64,000 nucleotides of DNA from Henckelia pumila (GCF_033568475.1 NC_133120.1:96614151-96678150); one strand, 5' to 3'; shown: positions 49,101-60,769, counted from the stretch's first letter. Notes: generated by a model not told the origin, from the letters alone. Made by a program: numbers and translations.

Positions 49101-51148
49101 TGAAAGGGCCCGTGTCCTGATTTAATATTTAATGATCAAACAACCAGGATTAATTAATGTAAACAGCGAAAACGAGTTAAAAATTTGCGTTTGGGCCTAC
49201 AGAAATTTCGGCATGACCTATTCGTAAATAGGACATCCCAAAAACTTGTACAACACAACCAACAATATATACTCGAAAATAGAGTCACAACTCCAATTTA
49301 CACACCTATAGCCGCACTGGCCAGGACTAAACACATGCAGAGCCGGCAAGGCTCGATCATACAAATAACAATTCAAAACAAAGTCCAAAACTATTTATAC
49401 AGATACACAGGGCATCACCCCGGCAAATATAAAACTCGCTAAAATGATATATACATATATCTGGGAACTCAACTCCACGCTCGCCTCACTGGGTACCACT
49501 AGATGACGCTCCACCAGATGCGTCAAATCCCCCTGGATAACCTGCTATGGAATCACAAACAACCACAGCATAAAAAGAAAACAGGGGTCGGACCCCAGTA
49601 CGACGAACTATAAAAATTACGACAAATATAACTGACATGAATAAAATCAAGTACAATGCAATGAAATGCAATGTAATGCGTGACAGGTATCAATGAAATA
49701 AGGAATACCAAAAGGAGTCCAAATAATCGTATCACAATAAACTCAGTGGCCACCCGTGCCAGGAACGCAGCAGACCTCGAATCATCACTGCTAATCCATA
49801 CACGTAGCATCGGAGGGTGACAGGAGCGACCCGTCCAGCCTCATGCTGTCATCAGGAGTGTCGTACGTAGCATCAGAGGGCGACAGGAGCTACCTGTCCG
49901 TGCCTCATACTATCTCAGGAGTGCACTAAAATAATGTCACTCGCTCCATGATGACTCAATACATCTCAAGAGATCAATATCAATAGTAATCAAAGGAGTC
50001 AAGGCTCAACGTGCTATGTAAACTTATAAATGAGTGAATGCAATCATATAATCCACGTAAGCACATAAAACACATTATCACTCATTACAAAATATTTAAT
50101 ATCATTACATGTCATTATAGACGTCGTAATATAAACAGCTCATACGTACCTCAACCGACACTTAATTATCACAGAAATATCTCAAGTATTTCTCGGATAT
50201 TCCAATCCCAAATTTTCAGAATCTGTAATTCCAGAAAAATTGCTCATAAATCCTAAAATTTATATTTAATATTAAAACATCCTATCAATAACCAAATATC
50301 GAATTTACGACTCTAAAAGTCGAAATACCAAAAGTATAATAATCTGAATTTTTTCCAGAAAATTCCCAAAAATTCTGAAATTTATATATATGAATTCTAG
50401 CACATCTAGATATCCAAACAGTGATTTAAATAACTCTAAACTTCAAAAATTCCAATTTAAATAATCTGGAAATTCGAAATAATGCCCCAATAATTTCTGA
50501 AAAATAGTCAATACCTCCAATCGAGTCCGGTATAATACCTACAACCAATAATAAATCAAATATCAATTATCGGATGTCAATTGAATCGAAATACCCAAAA
50601 TTCAAAACCCTAGATTCAAAATTATACCTCAAAGCTTGGAATTAAAGGGTTAAACAACTAACACAACCTACCCCTAAACTCCGGCGACGATCGGCGGCGG
50701 CGAACGGCGGCAGCTGGTGCGACGGGTTTTTGGAAATGTCAATAAAAATATGAAATATGGATACCAAAAGATAGCTCTCGTCGAGAGGATTCCAGAACTA
50801 TATTTACTTTTGAAATCCGGCCAAAAACGAAGGAGATACGGAGATTTGAAGCGATAGGAAAAATTGGAAAAATTCAAACAGAGGAGACGGGGATGACGGA
50901 AACGTTTGTTTTTTGAGGAGAGAGAAACGAGAATATATAATATATTGTATATATATCCATTTTATGAGATATACATTGATTTAATGTGTGTCATATTTTA
51001 TTCATTCGGGGTTATAACTTGACCCGGTTTGAGTTATTTCAACTCATGTGTGCTCTATAAATAAAATATGCATTTTAATATCGTCTATAAACCGATATTT
51101 ATAAATACATATTTTTAACACACAAATTAATTAATTCGGGTCCTTACA
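49101..51148 (-). mobile_element. 5' LTR of Tekay 2
   Basis: 2048 bp, near-identical to 41945-43996; its right end CCTTACA abuts target duplication ATGTG. Confidence 0.95.
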
Positions 51149-51153
51149 ATGTG

Positions 51154-52572
51154 GGACTTATCAAACAGCAGGGAGAAGAATTTTCTAGCTGGAGCATTGA
51201 GCAAATTCCCAGGGAGCATAATGCGGAGGCAGACGCCCTAGCCAGGGTGGCATCATCCCTCACTGGTATTGATAGCCGGGAGGTGATACAGCAGTCCGGG
51301 TCGGTGATGGCCATTGAAGGAAGGGAAGAAGAGGCCTCGGAAAGATCCTGGATGGCTCCCCTTGTAGAGTACTTGCAGACAGGAATCCTTCCTGGGGAGG
51401 AAGCACATGCCCGGAAGCTCAGGAGGCAGGTAGCACGATTCACCCTGATTAATGAAAAGTTATACCGGCGATCTTTTCAGGGTCCCTTGCTAAGGTACCT
51501 AGCCCAAGGAGAAGTGAGGTATGTACTTTAGGAAATACACGAAGGCTGTTGCGGAGATCACGGAGGGGCTCTGAGCTTGGTCCGGCGTACCCTATTGGCG
51601 GGATATTGGTGGCCCACCCTGCAGCAGGATGCCCGGCAGGTAGTCAAGACATGTGAAGGATGCCAAAGGTTTGTGAACTTTTCTCATAAGCCAGCGGCGG
51701 AGTTACAACCGATGTGGGAATCTTGCCCTTTTGATCAGTGGGGCATGGATATCGTGGGACCATTTCCTGTGGGCCCCGGATAGAAAAAGTTCTTGCTGGT
51801 GGCAGTGGATTATTTCTCTAAATGGGTGGAGGCTGAGCCATTAGCAAGAATCACTGAAGAGGCGGTGTTGGGATTTATTTGGAAGAACATTGTTTGCCGA
51901 TTTGGTTTACCTCGGAAGCTTGTCTCGGACAATGGGAGGCAGTTCCAGGGAAAGAAAATAAAAGATTGGTGCACAGAGATGATGGTAAAGCAGGTATTCA
52001 CTTCCGTGGCGTACCCCCAAAGCAACGGACAAACGGAAGTAACTAACAGGACTATCATCCAAACTTTACAAACCCGACTCTTTGGTGCTGGTAAAAGTTA
52101 GGTGGAGGAGGTTCCCGGTGTACTATGGTCTTACCGCACTACCCCCAGGACGGCCACAGGAGAAACACCCTTCAGCTTGGTGTATGGGTCCGAGGCTGTG
52201 ATCCCAGTGGAAATAGGACAGATCTCCCCCCGGGTGAGAGCTCACCAAGAGGGAGAAACCATGGACAGGACGCAAGAATTAGACCTGATTAAAGAAAAAA
52301 GAGAACGGGCCGCTATTCGAATGGAAGCCTATCGGAGCAGGATAATCAAGGCGTTCAATCAAAAGGTCAAAACCAGGGAATTCCAGATAGGATATTTGGT
52401 ACTGAAGAAAGTTAACCCGGCAGGAGGGGTAAAGAAGCTAGAAGCAAAGTGGGAAGGACCTTACAAAGTAATTCGGAGGATAGGAAGGAGCGCCTGGTAT
52501 TTGGAGGACAGCCGGGGCAAAGTCCTACAGAGGACCTGGAATACTCTGCATCTTAAGTCTTATTATCCTTAA
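51154..52572 (+). pseudogene. RNase H end and integrase of Tat element B (three in-frame TAG stops)
   Basis: Continues the frame broken at 41944: first the RNase H tail (QIPREHNAEADALARVAS). Integrase HHCC domain, DDE core (PFDQWGMDIVGPFP, DYFSKWVEAEPL, SDNGRQF, YPQSNGQTEVTNRTI) and C-terminal GPYKVIRR / YLED / HLKSYYP follow. TAG codons at 51529-51531, 51781-51783 and 52099-52101 interrupt an otherwise single frame; the first two stand where CAG (Gln) is plausible and the third where relatives have Trp. No active integrase can be made. Confidence 0.9.
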
Positions 52573-52653
52573 AAGTACATATACGCCTGTAAATTATGTT
52601 TCTGCCGTTTGTATAAATAAAAGGTATGTTTCGATTTATTGTAATCGCAAAAA

Positions 52654-52922
52654 TACTCAAAAGCCTGTGGTAATTCACGAGCCATGTAAACCCAAGTGAT
52701 CCACCACCCTGGTACTCAAAAGCCCGTGGTAATTCACGAGCCATGTAAGTCCAGGTGATCTGCCACCCTGGTACTCAAAAGCCCGTGGTAATTCACGAGC
52801 CATGTAAGTCCAGGTGATCTGCCACCCTGCCACCAAAAAAACCCAGGTGATCCACCACCCTGATACTCAAAGGCCCGTGGTAACTCACGAGCCATTTAAG
52901 TCCAGGTAATCTGCCACCCTGG
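52654..52922. repeat. Tandem repeat downstream of Tat element B pol (about 4 x 59 bp)
   Basis: Units begin TACTCAAAAGCCCGTGG at 52654, 52713, 52772 and 52864. The third carries an extra 33-bp partial unit. Tandem repeats between pol and the 3' LTR are a known feature of Tat/Ogre-type elements and often seed satellite DNA. Confidence 0.9.
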
Positions 52923-53354
52923 CACCAAACTCAGGATTCCTGGCACTCGGGCATCGAAAATGCCCGAGGGAGTAGGCCACCCTCGTGGTATATCAAAACA
53001 AAGGATTTATCCAAACATACAGGAAAAATCATTCGAATAAAGAGGCGAATCAAGAGCAAAGTTTTTTCCTTAACAAACAAACTATACATGTGTAAAAGTT
53101 AGGAGCCCAAGCCTAAAAGCTCCAATGAATAGCCTAAATCTAAGAACCCGAGGGGTCGGTTCCCTCTTGAGATTGCTGCTCTTCACTGGCTTCTACCCTT
53201 TCCTGGGGCCTTTCTCCTTCATTTTCAGGACCGGAGGGTAAAGAAGCAATGGCCAAGTTAAGATCTGGAACTCCTTCCTGCATCAGGCCAGCCGCCTCGT
53301 ACTGAGTAGAACAGAGGTCAAAGCCCTAGGTGAAGAAGTCGAAGGACTTATCCA

Positions 53355-55628
53355 TCACCGTCTGCTCAAACTCCTTGGAGGAAAGAAAGAATTCCGCCAT
53401 TCAGCTTCGGTGCTAAAGCGCTCCTCCAAAGCCTGGGCAGCATCCAAAGCTGAAGAATGATGCATATCCACCTCCGTACGGGCGATTACCAACTGGTTCT
53501 GCATCACCTCCGCGGAAGCCTGAAGCCCACTCACGGCGTTCAAATCCAGGTCTTTTTCCTGCCGAACTTGACCAAGCTCCCGGGTAATTTGCTCTATTTG
53601 AACCTCCAGAGATTGAATCTCGGAAGAGCGGCGATCTTGGATCTCAACTAGCTTACGCTGCCATCTTTCCTCCACCCGCGCCACGTCTGCCCGGAAACCC
53701 TCCAGCGACTCTCGGTGGGATCGAACCTCCGCTTCATGAGTCTCTCTTAGGGCGGCTGCCTGCGATTGAAGCAGGGTGATATGCTCCTCAAAAGAGCTGC
53801 ACCTCTCGCTCTCTCGGGCGAGACTAGCGTTCGCCTCATCAAGGGCATTGGCCAGCATGCATAAGCCCTGCATCCAAAGCAACCAAGGGATTAAATAAAG
53901 ACGTGCACAAGCACCTTTGTTCAGGTATCTAAAGGGCAGAGTTTACCGTATAAGCATGAGAAACACCCTCCGATAGTTTGGAGGTGATACCACGAGCTGC
54001 CAGTAAAGAGTGATCTTCCGGGGAGAGCAAGCTTTGGATTTGGGCAACTTTGGAGGAGGTTGTCCCTGATAAGAACAGAGGAAATCGAGAGCCCCAGGAG
54101 GTGGAATCCACTCGGTCACCCCAGGCATGAGAAATGGGGTCACCCGCAGAGACAGAAGCGTCCCAGCCCGGGGCCCGAAGGGCCATAGAAGAAATAGGAG
54201 CAGATGAGGCCAGGTCTTTGGACAGCAGGATGTCCTCCGAGTCCGTCAGGTCGATCATCTGGGATACCTGGCCGATTTTCCTCTTACGGTGGGAAAGCGG
54301 TACCTCATCTTCCAAGTCCTCCGGTGACAAAGATAGCTGGGCTTGGGAAGCAAGTCGAGGTGGGCATAGCGCTGTAACCGAAGTCCCGGCAACAGCAGCG
54401 CTTGAAGGGGGAGAGAGTACAGCTGAAAGAATCGGCACTGTAGACGGAGGGATTACCACGGTGGGTAAACGCAAAGGACTTTGCGGATGAGTAGGACTCT
54501 TTTCCTCCCTACGGGCCTTTTTCCTTCGCTCGGCTAGGGCTTGGGTTTTCTCTTTAGCAGCCTTCCTCTCGGCCGCCCGTTGGGCAAACTCTTCCCTGAT
54601 CATATCTGATGGCTCTGCACCAAAGGAACAAATGTGAGTACGTATACGTATTAATAATAAAGTAGTGTAAAGAAAGTCAGAGAACAGCCATTACCAGGTT
54701 GAGCCCCCGGGTCGCCGTATGCATTGATCACCTGGTCAAGGAGATCTTCCACCCGGGTGCCCAACCCGTAGGCTATGATGTTATCGTTCGTTAATAAGGC
54801 GGGGGAGGAAAATGTCCTATTCTTGACTAAGGTCAAACTACGAGTATAAGGTTCCTCAACCTTATAATGTTCAGGAAGCTCAGGTTGAGGAGGGAGACTA
54901 GATAAGAACCCGGTCCTAAAAGTGAAAGGAGCCGGGGGTTGAATAAAAAAATACCGCTCTTTCCATCCCTTTAAAGATGAGGGGATATCGAAAAGAAAAC
55001 GAGCATTCAGCCGTGCGGCCAGGGAGAAAGCCCCTTCGTTGAAACGGCAAGAAAAAAAGTAGTGCAAAATCAGAGGGGTGATGGATAAGTTGTGCATTTT
55101 AAAGAGGATATAGGTCGAGGCCATTATTCGGAAGGAGTTCGGGTGGAATTGATTAACAGGAACGTGAAAGAAGTCGGCAACAGCTAGGTAGAAAGGAGGA
55201 ATGGGAAATCGAAGGCCACTCCGAATCTGGTCTCGGAAAAATGTGTAGCAACCGAGAGGAGGAGTATCAGGAGTACTCCAAGGTAGAGGACGGAATAAGG
55301 AATAGGATAAAGGGATTTCCCCTGAGCCGCGAAGTTCCTCCGCGGCCCCTTGGGAGAGGGTGCTAGGAAGGTAAGTGTACCAGCCCAAGGAAGAGGGCAC
55401 AGAAGATAGGGGTTTTGGGTTCTTCACTTTTTGTTTGCCTTTTCACTTGGGGAGAGAGGAAGAAGCAGCAGAAGGCTTCGTCGGGAGTCGGGAAGCTTGC
55501 TTAAAAGAAGAAGGTCGGGAAAGCAGCGCGGAAGCGGAGCGAGCATCGCTCGAGCTACCGCTTGGCTCCTCGTCTCTGGGCGAGCCTTTGGCGTTCGCTC
55601 CAGAGGTAGATGAGGTACCTGTAGACAT
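53355..55628 (-). pseudogene. Antisense three-exon gene of Tat element B (Transposase_28-like N-terminus, coiled-coil C-terminus), one internal stop
   Basis: Exon 1 runs from ATG 55628 (MSTGTSSTSG) to 54695, exon 2 from 54614 to 53947, exon 3 from 53867 to the stop at 53355. Predicted introns 54694-54615 (GTAATG...GTGCAG) and 53946-53868 (GTAAAC...ATGCAG) are about 80 bp, GT-AG, and keep the frame (phases 1 and 0). Exon 1 contains GLRFPIPPFYLAVADFF...NQFHPNSFRIM, resembling the plant Transposase_28 (putative gypsy type transposon) domain. Exon 2 is Lys/Arg/Glu-rich, then Ser/Pro-rich. Exon 3 is a long coiled coil. A single TGA (55443-55445) lies in exon 1. Function unknown; such antisense ORFs are recurrent in Tat elements. 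Confidence 0.75.
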
Positions 55629-55962
55629 TGAAATAAAACTTACATAATTAAAGCGAATAAGGGATGCAGGGAAGCGGAAAACGGAACCGAAAGCACAGTC
55701 GCTGGGAGCCAAAGGGTAATGAGTTCGAGAAGAAAGACGATGAGAAGAAGAAGGAAGGGTCGCGAAGGATTAAATACTAAAAGGGGCCAAAATAATCTGA
55801 GCCGTGTATTTTGAAATAAACGGCAGAGATACGCAAAGCGTGCTCAAGAAGCTGAAGCGACGTCTGACAAATTCTCTGACAGACGCACTACGAAGCATCT
55901 AGGGCTGACGTAAGGGTAGCGACTCCCGGGTAGATACCCCAGGAGATAGGACCCGGGATGAG

Positions 55963-56222
55963 TGTGATGATATCACATAACCGGGATGACGATACCCCGG
56001 GTGGATTGGACCCGGAAAGATGGTATTAGTCTCTCGGGACAGTGGAGCAGGTCCTAGCCCGACTATCTTTAGGAAGTGTGATGATATCACATAAACCGGG
56101 ATGACGATACCCCGGGTGGATTGGACCCGGGATGACGATACCCCGGGTGGATTGAACCCGGAAAGATGGTATTAGTCTCTCGGGACAGCGGAGCAGGTCC
56201 TAGCCCGACTATCTTTAGGAAG
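55963..56222. repeat. Two tandem LTR-start units before the 3' LTR of Tat element B
   Basis: Units of 114 bp (55963) and 146 bp (56077) each begin TGTGATGATATCACATAA and end CTATCTTTAGGAAG, directly followed by the LTR copy that starts TGTGATGATATTACATAA (56223). The second unit has an internal 32-bp duplication. The 5' LTR has no such units, so one LTR expanded or the other contracted after insertion. Confidence 0.8.
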
Positions 56223-56850
56223 TGTGATGATATTACATAACCGGGATGACGATACCCCGGGTGGATTGGATTCGAGAGGATGGTGTAACTACGACATATT
56301 AAAGAACCCGGGACTGGGGGGCAGTAACCTGGGATCTGCAAGAAAGGCTTAACCTGGGAGGTCTTAGCATCCGGACCAATACAGGAGATCGAAAGGAACC
56401 CGGGTAAGGGGCCCTCCCAGAGTAAGCCTTCGAAAATTAGGAAAACCAGTGGGGCCCCGGCCTTTCTATTTTTAGGGCCAGGAAACGGCCACGTTTATTT
56501 AAAGTATGTCAGGTTCAAATCACAAATCCAATCATTACTAAACACGATCCAAAGGCATGGGCTCTGTCCGGAAATTATGGGGGTCTAAATCACACGTGAT
56601 AACCATCTTATCACCCTAAAAAGTTGTCAGTAAGGCCATACCCAGTAATCATTGAGGACCCGGGTGGGCGAGTATAAAAGCCCATCCGGGGGGGCAAAAA
56701 AAGGGAAGAAAAAACACGAACTCTCTAAAAAAGAAGGTGGGTAGAGCTTCGTCTGAAAACAGATAAGATATTCATATATTTTGTATCTTCACTTACCTTT
56801 TTCGCTCGGGAATTTACCCATCCCCGAATAGTCATTTTGTGATAATCACA
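56223..56850 (+). mobile_element. 3' LTR of Tat element B
   Basis: 628 bp, about 98-99 percent identical by eye to 37552-38180. If the tandem units are included the LTR would begin at 55963. Confidence 0.88.
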
Positions 56851-57500
56851 TTAGTATCATATTAAAAAAATATGTTAAACTTTAATCATCTCACACCCGC
56901 AACACGTTATACATTATTTATGACAATATCCTCATAAATCGTCCCTCCTTTCATTACATAAAACAAAAATTTGTATCTATATATTATGGTTTGGATATAA
57001 TTACGGTTAATCACTTAATCTATCACTAATATATCGTGCATGTGTTGAGTGATTTTACGGTTTATTTTTTAGAGAAGAATTTTTTTAAAAAAATGGTAAA
57101 ATAAAAAATTAAATAGACGTGGTTTGCAGCTATCATTTTACTTTGGAGGTTTATATTTTTAGTATCGATGATAGCGACAACGTGTTTTTCGTCATTAAAA
57201 ATAAAATAAAAACAAAATGTTTTTTTTGTAAATAATGAGACTTGACTAAACTTTTATAGTACTTGTGCCCCTAGTACGATTTGTGCCGAATACATAAGAT
57301 TTTCTAACATTTAAAACTCGTCCTTGAAAACTATCATTTTCAACCTGCACTTATAAACTCGATAATTCACATGTTCTTCCTTCATATCCCATTTTCCTTT
57401 TTGATATCACTTTTGACTAAAGTTTAAACTTGACTGATTTTATAGTAGATCTATATATCTATAACCTTGGAGATCGAGGTGAGTGATCCATAACCAAACA
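56851..57500. other. AT-rich intergenic sequence
   Basis: No gene or clear repeat. The right part (about 57480-57849) is probably the 3' untranslated and downstream region of the F-box gene. Confidence 0.5.
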
Positions 57501-57849
57501 ACAAACCATAGTAAATAAGCGAAAACAACGAAGTGAACTATTATTATTCAACACATTGAAAACGTATTATGTGTCTGTGTACAAATTGATACATCCCAAA
57601 GTGGACAAATTGCCTAAATCTTGCCTCTACTCTACATGTACACAAAAGTACCAAACAAGCCATATGAAGCCAGCCAATCTTCAATGAAAAGGGGGTTGAA
57701 GAAGAACTGGCTTGAGCATATTGTTTCATCATGTACAAACAAACAACAGAAATCTGATAAGAATATCAGATCATCCAATCCAACTATGACTAAACTCTAT
57801 ACAAAGTCACAACGAAAACGCCTATACAAGTTCAAAGCCTTTCATGTCT

Positions 57850-58720
57850 CTATTCCGTCTCCATTTCGTAAAATGCATCTTTCCGCGGCCATCCATCTTC
57901 TTCATCAGAAAGAAACAAGGCAACGGAAATGCCAGAAAGTTTCTTCTTGCACAATCTTGAGGGCCGAACCCTCCATTGTTTCGGAGCATTAGGAGCTTCA
58001 CCCTCATCAAAATCACCAAATATATCCACTTTCTGGAACCCCACAATCTTCCTCGGTGTACTGTACGCGAAATGTGTTTGCTTTGCGATTACAGCCTGTT
58101 ACAAATCAAGCACCGAAATGAAAAGTAAAACTCAGACGAAATTTCCCCTTGTATACTGAAGAATCTCGAGATTGGAGGAAATATATTCATGATCAAACCC
58201 TACCGTTTCTCTTACTGTTTTTGACACAAAAAACAGCCTCTGCAAATCATCATGCTCCACGCCACACAAAATTCTAATCTGCATCACAATAATATTTCTT
58301 ATTCACATATTCAATCTCAAACTCAAAAGAAAAGTGTAAACAGAGACAGATTAACATTCAAAACAACCCCAATGTGATTCAATTTAACATTAATCAACAG
58401 CACACAAATTCACGAAACGAACAAATTTAAAACAAATTCTTCCTCAATCGCAAAACAAATTCTCGAATAAGTGAGCTAACCAGAATGTCCTGCGGCAAGG
58501 CTTCAAGTGCAGACTTCTCAACCGGAAGAAATGAATCTTGATAACAATGCCTTTTTGAAGAGGTGCAGAAAAAATTATCATCGTCACCATGGCCAAGTTC
58601 AAAACCATTACTTGTCAAAGCAACCCTTTTTCTCCCAAATGATGTACTTCTCACCAACCCAATCACATACCCATCATTTCCCCTAACTAAATCTGAACCG
58701 GATTTAATCCCGAACGCCAT
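57850..58720 (-). CDS. FBS1-like: F-box protein of the FBS1 (At1g61340-like) family, 3 exons, 186 aa
   Basis: Exon 1 runs 58720-58481 (80 codons, MAFGIKSGSDLVRG), exon 2 58278-58204 (25 codons) and exon 3 58095-57850 (81 codons plus TAG). Introns 58480-58279 (GTTAGC...TGCAG) and 58203-58096 (GTAGGG...AACAG) are phase 0 and GT-AG. The F-box spans about residues 71-115 (LEALPQDIL, then IRILCGVEHDDLQ, VSKTVRE, TPRKIVGF). A region before it (SFGRKRVALTSNG) and a C-terminal part rich in W/R (QWRVRPSRLCKKKLSGISVALFLSDEE) match the family layout, and about 185 residues is the family size as I recall it. The F-box would bind SKP1 in an SCF ubiquitin ligase; FBS1 genes are known as stress-induced. All key parts are intact. 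This is the only convincing host gene here. Confidence 0.85.
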
Positions 58721-59530
58721 TTCCCCAATTTCAAACTCCAGATCTGATAATCAACAGCAAAACTCCCAGAATGCGACAGATTTCAGAATCCCGAAGCCGA
58801 TGTCAAACCGAAATAAGATAGATACAGTGGAACAGACCTCAAAACAAAACCAAAACAAAACCCCTAAATCAGAGGCAGGAAGTAAATGGAGATTGATGTA
58901 ACGGCTGTGCCGAAGAAGGAAACAAGAACCGCCCCTCCAACAATCTTCTACACAGACACCACCTTCTGCTCCCGCTTAAAAATCAAATTTTTTTTCCCTT
59001 TTAAATAAATAAAAATCAAATTAGGCGATAACTCTTGGTTTTTTATTTTTCAATTTCCGTGAAGAATTGGGGGTATACGATACGATAAGGGGGAGAGGAG
59101 AGGAGAATGGCTTGTAAATAGGAAGCCCAAAAAACTAGCCGTTGTTATTGGACACGTGTCGGAATTATAGTGGTGGGATGAGGCAACCGGGGTTGTGGTC
59201 GGTCCGAGTCGGCTAACTCCGTGTATCGGAAGTCGTGATAAATTCACACGGTGGGGATCGTCCCTTTGTGTTACAGTTCGTCTAAGATGATGACACGTTT
59301 CAGGTGACTGGATGGACGGCTGGGATTGGATGGAGAAGAGGGCAGGAAAGTGAGAATGGGAGGATTGCGAGGAAAGATTCTAAAGAGGCGGCTGCAGTGT
59401 TTACGCGGTGGGTCAATTTTACACCGCCAATCACATTTTGTATTTTGGTGGGCCCAAACAGTATATTATATCCAAAATTTATTATTATTATTTTTTTTCT
59501 TATAAAAAGTGCACGTGAATAATAAGGTAG
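58721..59530 (-). promoter_or_regulatory. Probable 5' UTR and promoter of the F-box gene with ACGT-core sites
   Basis: Upstream (higher coordinates) of the minus-strand gene: GACACGTGTC palindrome at about 59152-59161, GACACGTTTC at about 59291-59300, and GCACGTGAA at about 59510-59518. These are G-box/ABRE-type cores, fitting a stress-induced gene. A minus-strand TATTTATTTAAAAGG (about 59000-59015) may be the TATA region. Function is inferred from motif and position only. Confidence 0.45.
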
Positions 59531-59539
59531 CAAATATCT

Positions 59540-60428
59540 TATTAAGGACCCGTTTATGCTACCCTGTGGGCCCGTGCTCGAAGGGCAATTGGATAGTCTG
59601 AATCTTTTTGCAGATCAATTGATTTGATATGTAAAGATTATTGGAGCCATTAATCTTGATTTAGGACAATATCTTAAAGCCAGCATGGACACTTTCGTTT
59701 TTTCAATCATGTAGTGTGTTAATATTTTCGAATGGAACCGTATCCTACAAATTTTTACTAAAACTAGTATTTAATTCTTATGATTAAATATGAATTCTTA
59801 AATAAGAGATTCCTAAGATCTAAGAAAATTTACTAAGTTAATTTAAAATAATTCTTCTCCGTAAATAAAAAAAAAAATACATGACTGAAATTTAGCAAAA
59901 TTGTTGCAATGTTATAATTTTGTATTTTGTAACAGGGCATAAGTGGTTAAGTAATTTTAATTGTACATGGAAGCGAGGTATACATTTTTCAACACAATCA
60001 GTAACAACATTTTGTTCGAACAAAAGATCGATGAAATAGATTATTTAGCAATTCAGCCTTTCATGCCTAGGGCGAATGCACATAATATAATAAATTGAGG
60101 AGAAGGAAAATGTAGATTTGAAACAATAAATGAACGGAATTTGTTCAACGAGAATAACATTCGAATTACATTAATGTACATAACCCTTCTGTTATCTCAA
60201 ATAGTTCATTTAATTTGCATATGCAATACGTTTGAATACTAAGTATAATTTGCAAATATATTATTTTGACATGATTTTTCAATCAATGTATTTTAATATA
60301 TTATGTTGTTCCATTTTATTAATTTGGAAAGATCATTTTCGAATATGAAAATTGGAATGGGAGAAAAGTTTAAATAAATTTTAAAATAAAGAAATTAACC
60401 AATAGAGCAGTTAAAAAGTGGAAGTTAT
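59540..60428. other. AT-rich intergenic sequence, nothing recognised
   Basis: No ORF, repeat or RNA gene seen. Confidence 0.5.
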
Positions 60429-60769
60429 TTATCGTTTGATACGACTTACAAGTATTATTAGTCTATGTATTCATCTATTAATTATTTATTTTGCATAAAT
60501 CATTAATTATTTATCTCACATCAATCAAATCATTGAATTTAAATTACAATATTACTCTTATAAATAATATTATTCTTATTTTATTTATTCTTAAAAGGAC
60601 AAAATGGTAATTTAATATTTTTATATAAAATTTAATCAGTGAAATAAAATAAACTATAATCTATCAATCAAATCAAATATTATATTAACTATCATTATTT
60701 ATTTATTTTTTATTACATTACATTACTTATTCTTGTACTATTTATCTCATCACCCGAACCAAACGATAA
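60429..60769. mobile_element. Tourist-like MITE, second family member
   Basis: Starts TTATCGTTTGATAC and ends ACCAAACGATAA; the interior aligns by eye with 5803-6185 (ATTAATTATTTAT...ACATCAATCAAATCATT, GGACAAAATGGTAATTTA). The first bases of the family end are missing or changed, so the TAA duplication is not certain. Confidence 0.65.

Larger units (their letters stand above)
41945..51148 (-). mobile_element. Tekay/Del-like chromovirus 2: structurally intact, very young, 9.2 kb
   Basis: LTRs of 2052 bp (41945-43996) and 2048 bp (49101-51148), a perfect 5-bp target duplication ATGTG (41940-41944 and 51149-51153), tRNA-Met primer site, one uninterrupted 1589-codon gag-pol and polypurine tract. 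By eye the LTRs differ by one substitution (TTTTCGG/TTTTTGG) and one 4-bp microsatellite indel. It lies inside the RNase H region of Tat element B in the opposite orientation. It is the only element in the window with everything needed for transposition visible. Confidence 0.95.
37552..56850 (+). mobile_element. Tat-like Ty3/Gypsy element B, decayed, interrupted by Tekay 2
   Basis: 5' LTR, TGGCGCC primer site, gag, protease, RT, RNase H, integrase, a 59-bp tandem repeat, an antisense spliced gene and a 3' LTR. Without the nested Tekay 2 it is about 10.1 kb. The antisense gene between pol and the 3' LTR is a known Tat-lineage trait (Grande, Retand, RIRE2). Gag-pol carries stops at 39001, 40559, 51529, 51781 and 52099 and a frameshift near 39548. 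The LTRs differ at roughly 8-9 of about 620 positions. No clear target duplication: CTCAT left against TTAGT right, or GTATC on both sides if the ends are shifted. Confidence 0.92.

Noticed and set aside
55443-55712. Extension of the antisense gene upstream to 55712
   Set aside because: That frame opens at a non-ATG codon; the first ATG in frame is 55628, and the sequence upstream is not protein-like.
57544-57992. ORFs 57544-57738 (minus) and 57621-57992 (plus) near the F-box gene
   Set aside because: They lie in the probable 3' UTR or overlap exon 3 in other frames and show no protein features.
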